DNA of 64,000 nt from Terrabacter sp. 28 (GTDB taxonomy: Bacteria; Actinomycetota; Actinomycetes; Actinomycetales; Dermatophilaceae). Of this stretch, positions 60,453-64,000 are shown piece by piece. The first letter of the stretch is position 1. Each line of letters starts with the position of its first letter. Below the pieces are notes generated by a model that searched no databases, was not told the origin of the DNA, and worked only from the letters and a program-made list of their open reading frames with translations. The DNA lies in assembly GCA_000955875.1 (NCBI GenBank), contig JYOE01000004.1, forward strand, positions 484-64,483, written 5' to 3'. The position numbers and the translations under genes are program-made.

Positions 60453-61007
60453 ATGACGGAGCAGGGGAGCGCGCCCGAGGCGGCCGAGGACTTCGCCCAC
60501 GTCGAGGACGGCTTCCAGCGCCTGTGGACGCCGCACCGGATGGCCTACATCCTCGGCGACAAGCCGACCGAGGCGGCCGGCCACGGCTGCCCCTTCTGCT
60601 CCGCGCCGCAGAAGCCCGACGCGGAGGGGCTGATCGTCCACCGCGGCGAGCACTGCTACGTCGTGATGAACCTCTTCCCGTACAACCCCGGGCACGTGCT
60701 CGTCTGCCCGTACCGCCACGTGTCGCTCTACGTGGACCTGACCGACGAGGAGACGACGGAGTTCACCGCCCTGACGAAGCGGGCCATCCGCGCGCTCCAG
60801 GGCGCCTCCGAGCCGCACGGCTTCAACCTCGGCATGAACCAGGGCGCCGTCGCCGGCGCCGGGGTCGCGGCGCACCTGCACCAGCACGTCGTGCCCCGCT
60901 GGAGCGGCGACTCGAACTTCCTGCCGATCGTGGGGCAGACCAAGGCCCTGCCCGTCCTGCTCGAGGACACCCGGTCTCGCCTCGTCGCCGCGTGGCCCGC
61001 CGGCTGA
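60453..61007 (+). CDS. HIT-family nucleotide hydrolase/phosphorylase
   Basis: 184 residues from the ATG at 60453. CPFC zinc pair Cys46/Cys49 near the N-terminus and the histidine triad HLHQHVVPRW (His141, 143, 145). Homologue of M. tuberculosis Rv2613c, an AP4A phosphorylase (recalled). It acts on dinucleoside polyphosphates or nucleotides. It is first in the conserved operon HIT-pgsA-patA-pimA. Confidence 0.93.
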   Translation: MTEQGSAPEAAEDFAHVEDGFQRLWTPHRMAYILGDKPTEAAGHGCPFCSAPQKPDAEGLIVHRGEHCYVVMNLFPYNPGHVLVCPYRHVSLYVDLTDEETTEFTALTKRAIRALQGASEPHGFNLGMNQGAVAGAGVAAHLHQHVVPRWSGDSNFLPIVGQTKALPVLLEDTRSRLVAAWPAG

Positions 61008-61033
61008 GCCCCGGTCGTTACGCTGTCACCACC

Positions 61034-61657
61034 ATGCTCAACAGACTCCTGCGCGCGTCGATGACCCGGATCCTCGCACCGATCGCCCACCTGTTCCTCC
61101 GCCTCGGCATCAGCCCCGACGTCGTCACGATCGTCGGAACGGTCGGAGTCTGCGTGGGAGCGCTCGCCTTCTTCCCGCGCGGCGACATCTGGATCGGCGT
61201 GCTCGTCATCACGGCGTTCGTCTTCTCCGACAACGTCGACGGCATCATGGCGCGCGAGTCCGGGCGCTCCAGCAAGTGGGGCGCCTACCTCGACTCGACG
61301 CTGGACCGCATCGGCGACAGCGCGATCTTCGGCGGCCTCGTGCTCTACTACGCCGGCCCCGGGGACAACTTCTGGATGGCCGGGCTCGCGCTCGCGTGCC
61401 TCATCCTCGGCAGCGTCGTGTCCTACGCGAAGGCGCGTGCCGAGGGACTCGGCTACACGGCCGACGTAGGCATCGCCGAGCGCGCCGACCGGCTCGTGGC
61501 CGTCCTCGTCGCGGCGTTCTTCGCCGACGTGCTGAACTCGACGCTGCTGCTCGGTGTCGTCCTCGGCCTCCTCGCCGTCGCCAGCTTCGTCACGGTGCTC
61601 CAGCGCATGATCACCGTGCGCCGTCAGGCCCTCGCCTCGGGCGAGGTCAGCACGTGA
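61034..61657 (+). CDS. pgsA: phosphatidylinositol phosphate synthase, CDP-alcohol phosphatidyltransferase
   Basis: 207 residues, ATG. The CDP-alcohol motif D66-x2-D69-G70-x2-A73-R74-x8-G83-x3-D87-x3-D91 is complete. About six membrane spans. It joins CDP-diacylglycerol to inositol phosphate, the first step to PI and PIMs. The HIT-pgsA-patA-pimA order identifies it as the PI-phosphate enzyme rather than PG-phosphate synthase. Its stop overlaps the patA start. Confidence 0.92.
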   Translation: MLNRLLRASMTRILAPIAHLFLRLGISPDVVTIVGTVGVCVGALAFFPRGDIWIGVLVITAFVFSDNVDGIMARESGRSSKWGAYLDSTLDRIGDSAIFGGLVLYYAGPGDNFWMAGLALACLILGSVVSYAKARAEGLGYTADVGIAERADRLVAVLVAAFFADVLNSTLLLGVVLGLLAVASFVTVLQRMITVRRQALASGEVST

Positions 61658-62652
61658 CCTCCGTCGTGCGCCGGGCCACCGACACGGTGAGCGTCCTCGG
61701 CTTCAAACTCGGCTGGTCGGCCGTACGCGCCCTCCCCGAGTGGGCGGCATACGCCCTCTTCGACCGCGTGGCCGACCTCGCCGTGCGACGGGGTGGCAAG
61801 GGGATCGAGCGGCTGCGCTCGAACTACCGCCGCGTCCGCCCCGAGCTGGGGGAGCGCGAGCTCGACCAGCTCGTGGCTGCCGGGATGCGCTCCTACATGC
61901 GCTACTACTGCGAGGCCTTCCGCCTGCCGTCGCTGAGGCGCGAGCAGATCGACCGCGCCGTCGTCGTGCAGCGCTCCGAGGAGGTCGCCGAGCTCTCCGC
62001 GCGCGGCGAGGCCGCCGTCGTGTTCGTCGGTCACCTCGGCAACTTCGACCTCGCGGCAGCCTGGTCGGCGGGCAACCTCATGCCGGTGACGACAGTGGCC
62101 GAGCGGCTGAAGCCCGAGGAGGTCTACCAGGAGTTCGTCGCCTTCCGGCGGTCGATCGACATGGACATCATCCCGCTCACCGGCGGCGACGACCCCTTCC
62201 AGGGGCTGCTCACGGCCGCACGCGGCGGCGGCCGCCTCATCGCCCTCGCCTCCGACCGCGACCTCACCAACGGCGGCGTCGAGGTCGACCTGCTCGGCCA
62301 CCGGGCCCGCATGGCCAAGGGGCCGGCGGTGCTCTCGCTCATGACCGGCGCCCCGCTCTACGCCGCCCGCATCTGGTACGAGCCGGCCCCCCGCGGCGAG
62401 GGCCTCGGCGGCCACCGCACCGTCATCGAGTTCAGCGACCGCCTCGTGCCACGGGTCGAGGGGCCGACGGCGGCCCGGGCGGCCGACCTCATCCAGCAGT
62501 GCGCCGACCACCTCGCCGTGACGATCCGCGAGCACACGTCGAGCTGGCACATGCTGCAGCGGGTCTTCGTCGACGACCTCGACAGCCGTGCAGCCGCCGA
62601 GGACCCCGTGAACGTCTCCCAGCCGGCCGAGCCCACGAAGGCCACGCCATGA
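61654..62652 (+). CDS. patA: phosphatidylinositol mannoside acyltransferase
   Basis: 332 residues from the GTG at 61654, which overlaps the pgsA stop. It belongs to the HtrB/LpxL-like acyltransferase family, with the HX4D motif H127-LGNF-D132 and a downstream Glu in the HTSSWHMLQRVF region. It adds an acyl chain to the mannose of PIM1 or PIM2. It is at the inner membrane surface. The open frame upstream of the start is a shadow of pgsA. It overlaps pimA by 4 bp. Confidence 0.92.
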   Translation: MTSVVRRATDTVSVLGFKLGWSAVRALPEWAAYALFDRVADLAVRRGGKGIERLRSNYRRVRPELGERELDQLVAAGMRSYMRYYCEAFRLPSLRREQIDRAVVVQRSEEVAELSARGEAAVVFVGHLGNFDLAAAWSAGNLMPVTTVAERLKPEEVYQEFVAFRRSIDMDIIPLTGGDDPFQGLLTAARGGGRLIALASDRDLTNGGVEVDLLGHRARMAKGPAVLSLMTGAPLYAARIWYEPAPRGEGLGGHRTVIEFSDRLVPRVEGPTAARAADLIQQCADHLAVTIREHTSSWHMLQRVFVDDLDSRAAAEDPVNVSQPAEPTKATP

Positions 62653-63818
62653 GGATCGGCATCGTCTGCCCGTACTCGTTCGATGTGCCGGGCGGGGTGC
62701 AGTTCCACGTGCGCGACCTCGCCGAGCACCTCATCGGCCAGGGCCACGAGGTCTCCGTGCTCGCCCCGGCCGACAGCGAAACCGAGCTGCCCGACTACGT
62801 CACGTCCGCCGGCCGGGCCACGGCGGTGCGCTACAACGGCTCGGTCGCCCGCCTCAACTTCGGGCCCGTCACGGCCTCGAAGGTCGGGCGCTGGATCGAC
62901 CAGGGCGAGTTCGACGTGCTCCACCTGCACGAGCCCGTGACGCCCAGCGTCAGCGTGCTGGCCCTGATGGCCGCCGACGGCCCGATCGTCGCGACCTTCC
63001 ACACCTCGATGCTGCGGTCGCGGACGATGCAGACGGCCTACCCGATCATCAGGCCGAGCCTGGAGAAGATCGCGGGACGCATCGCCGTCAGCGAGGACGC
63101 GCGCCGCACCGTGACGACGCACGTGGGCGGCGACGCCGTCGTCATCCCCAACGGGGTCTACGTCGACCGGTTCGCCTCCGCGCCGCGGCGCTCGGAGTGG
63201 ATCGGCACCCCGGCGGCGCCGACCATCGCCTTCCTCGGCCGGATGGGGGAGCCGCGCAAGGGTCTGCCGGTGCTCGCGGCCGCGTTGCCCGAGGTGCTCC
63301 GAGCCGTCCCCGGACTGCGGGTGCTCGTCGCCGGTCCCGGCGACCCCGAGGAGGTCACCGAGGGCTGGCCGCCCGATGTCGTCGCCGCGTGCGACTTCCT
63401 CGGCGCGGTCTCCGACGACGACAAGGCCTCGCTGCTCGCGTCCGTCGACGTCTACGTCGCGCCGAACACTGGAGGAGAGAGCTTCGGGATCATCCTCATC
63501 GAGGCCATGAGCGCAGGGGCGTGCGTGCTGGCGAGCGACCTCGCGGCCTTCTCCAGGGTGCTCGACGGCGGCACCGCGGGTGCGATGTTCGCCAACGAGC
63601 AGCCGGACGACCTGGCCCGCACGCTCGTCGACCTGCTGCGCAGCCCAGAGCGGCGCGCGACCCTGGCCGAGGCCGGCCAGCAACGCGCCCGCATCTTCGA
63701 CTGGTCGGTCGTGGCCGACAAGATCCTCGCCGTCTACGAGACCGTCATCGAGGGGCGCGCGGCGGCCACCCATCCGCAGGGTCGCTGGAACCGCTTCCTG
63801 CGCGGGGGTGCCCGGTGA
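62649..63818 (+). CDS. pimA: phosphatidylinositol alpha-mannosyltransferase
   Basis: 389 residues, ATGA overlap with patA. GT4 GT-B fold: CPYSFDVPGGVQFHVRDLA at the N-terminus, FLGRMGEPRKGLP, and ESFGIILIEAMSAG with the EX7E donor-binding motif. It transfers mannose from GDP-mannose to PI, the first mannosylation of PIM synthesis. The pathway is essential in mycobacteria. Its stop overlaps the next gene. Confidence 0.94.
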   Translation: MRIGIVCPYSFDVPGGVQFHVRDLAEHLIGQGHEVSVLAPADSETELPDYVTSAGRATAVRYNGSVARLNFGPVTASKVGRWIDQGEFDVLHLHEPVTPSVSVLALMAADGPIVATFHTSMLRSRTMQTAYPIIRPSLEKIAGRIAVSEDARRTVTTHVGGDAVVIPNGVYVDRFASAPRRSEWIGTPAAPTIAFLGRMGEPRKGLPVLAAALPEVLRAVPGLRVLVAGPGDPEEVTEGWPPDVVAACDFLGAVSDDDKASLLASVDVYVAPNTGGESFGIILIEAMSAGACVLASDLAAFSRVLDGGTAGAMFANEQPDDLARTLVDLLRSPERRATLAEAGQQRARIFDWSVVADKILAVYETVIEGRAAATHPQGRWNRFLRGGAR

Positions 63819-64000
63819 GCGAGGTCCTCTCGTGGGTTTTCGCGGTCCTCTTCGTCCTCGTCGTCATCGCGTGGTACCTGACGTACACGGCGGCGCGGCT
63901 CGACCGGCTGCACGTGCGCCTGAGCGGCACCCTCGCGGCCCTCGACGCACGGCTCGTGCGCCGGGCCGAGGCCGCGGTCGAGCTCGCGAACAGCGGCCTG
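63815..64000 (+). CDS. membrane protein downstream of pimA, N-terminal part (runs off right edge)
   Basis: 62 codons from a GTG that overlaps the pimA stop. One membrane span (residues about 5-24), then TAARLDRLHVRLSGTLAALDARLVRRAEAAVE, an amphipathic helical stretch. In mycobacteria the gene after pimA (Rv2609c) encodes a membrane protein with a Nudix domain, which this may be; the end is not in view. Confidence 0.75.
   Translation, partial: MSEVLSWVFAVLFVLVVIAWYLTYTAARLDRLHVRLSGTLAALDARLVRRAEAAVELANSGL

Overview
The window is a very GC-rich chromosome segment. Start codons are often GTG, third codon positions are strongly G/C, and genes frequently overlap by 4 bp (ATGA or GTGA). The gene content points to an actinobacterium, most likely of the Micrococcales/Intrasporangiaceae type. 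The evidence is a coproporphyrin-type heme pathway (HemE, HemY/CgoX, HemQ/ChdC), a DUF3000 gene next to RNase D, a phosphatidylinositol-mannoside locus (pgsA, patA, pimA), PPK2, and a thiolase/FabG4/HtdX-like set. The genus is an inference. I see no phage, insertion sequence, CRISPR array or replication origin.

Layout. 1-60: the start of an unknown gene running off the left edge. 343-5997: a branched-chain-amino-acid-type ABC importer operon (lipoprotein, LivG, LivF, LivH, LivM) ending in an alpha/beta hydrolase. It converges on a GAF/PucR regulator and a 3-hydroxybutyrate dehydrogenase (5982-8765, minus). 8961-12186: a type B carboxylesterase coupled to a lone E2-type acyltransferase, then a secreted metzincin-like protein whose first zinc ligand is Gln. 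12244-13773 (minus): an HTH-MurA fusion with a palindrome just upstream. 13901-17286 (minus): a thiolase-FadB beta-oxidation operon. 17437-19355 (minus): RNase D and DUF3000. 19451-26426: hemE-murJ, then two opposing membrane/envelope genes, then hemY-hemQ.

26439-33580: DUF1707, MsrB, a secreted VWA protein, an alpha/beta hydrolase, a RibD-like reductase, PPK2 and an AidB-like acyl-CoA dehydrogenase. 33676-35144: a YihY membrane protein, then a tRNA Gly-Cys-Val cluster with a recognisable promoter and terminator. 35694-41223: a GAF/Fis regulator divergent from an operon of amidohydrolase, MIP18-like protein, zinc alcohol dehydrogenase, DUF1097 and ABM protein. This resembles the accessory half of actinobacterial propane/alkene monooxygenase clusters but has no monooxygenase genes. 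A 29-bp near-palindrome lies between regulator and operon.

41256-48058: a small zinc-finger-like protein, a second identical tRNA-Gly, a stand-alone LigD-type polymerase, glutathione peroxidase, pabB/pabC, small membrane proteins, a tRNA-Val, a MOSC-like protein and a flavin-reductase-like protein. 48079-54339: a TetR-linked fatty-acid module (acyl-CoA oxidase/dehydrogenase, thiolase, FabG4-like reductase, MaoC dehydratase) resembling mycobacterial Rv0241c-Rv0244c. 54529-64000: thrS, a large secreted GH92 alpha-mannosidase, a probable small RNA of about 85 nt, then HIT, pgsA, patA, pimA and the start of the next membrane protein.

The themes are lipid and acyl-CoA metabolism (two beta-oxidation sets, AidB-like enzyme, hydroxybutyrate dehydrogenase), cell-envelope synthesis (MurA-like, MurJ, PIM pathway) and heme. 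The signals I rate most worth following are the monooxygenase-less accessory operon with its palindrome, the HTH-MurA gene with its likely autoregulatory operator, the structured RNA candidate near 60.16-60.24 kb, the QExxH metzincin-like protein, and a recurrent GTATGCC/GGCATAC word that ignores reading frame.
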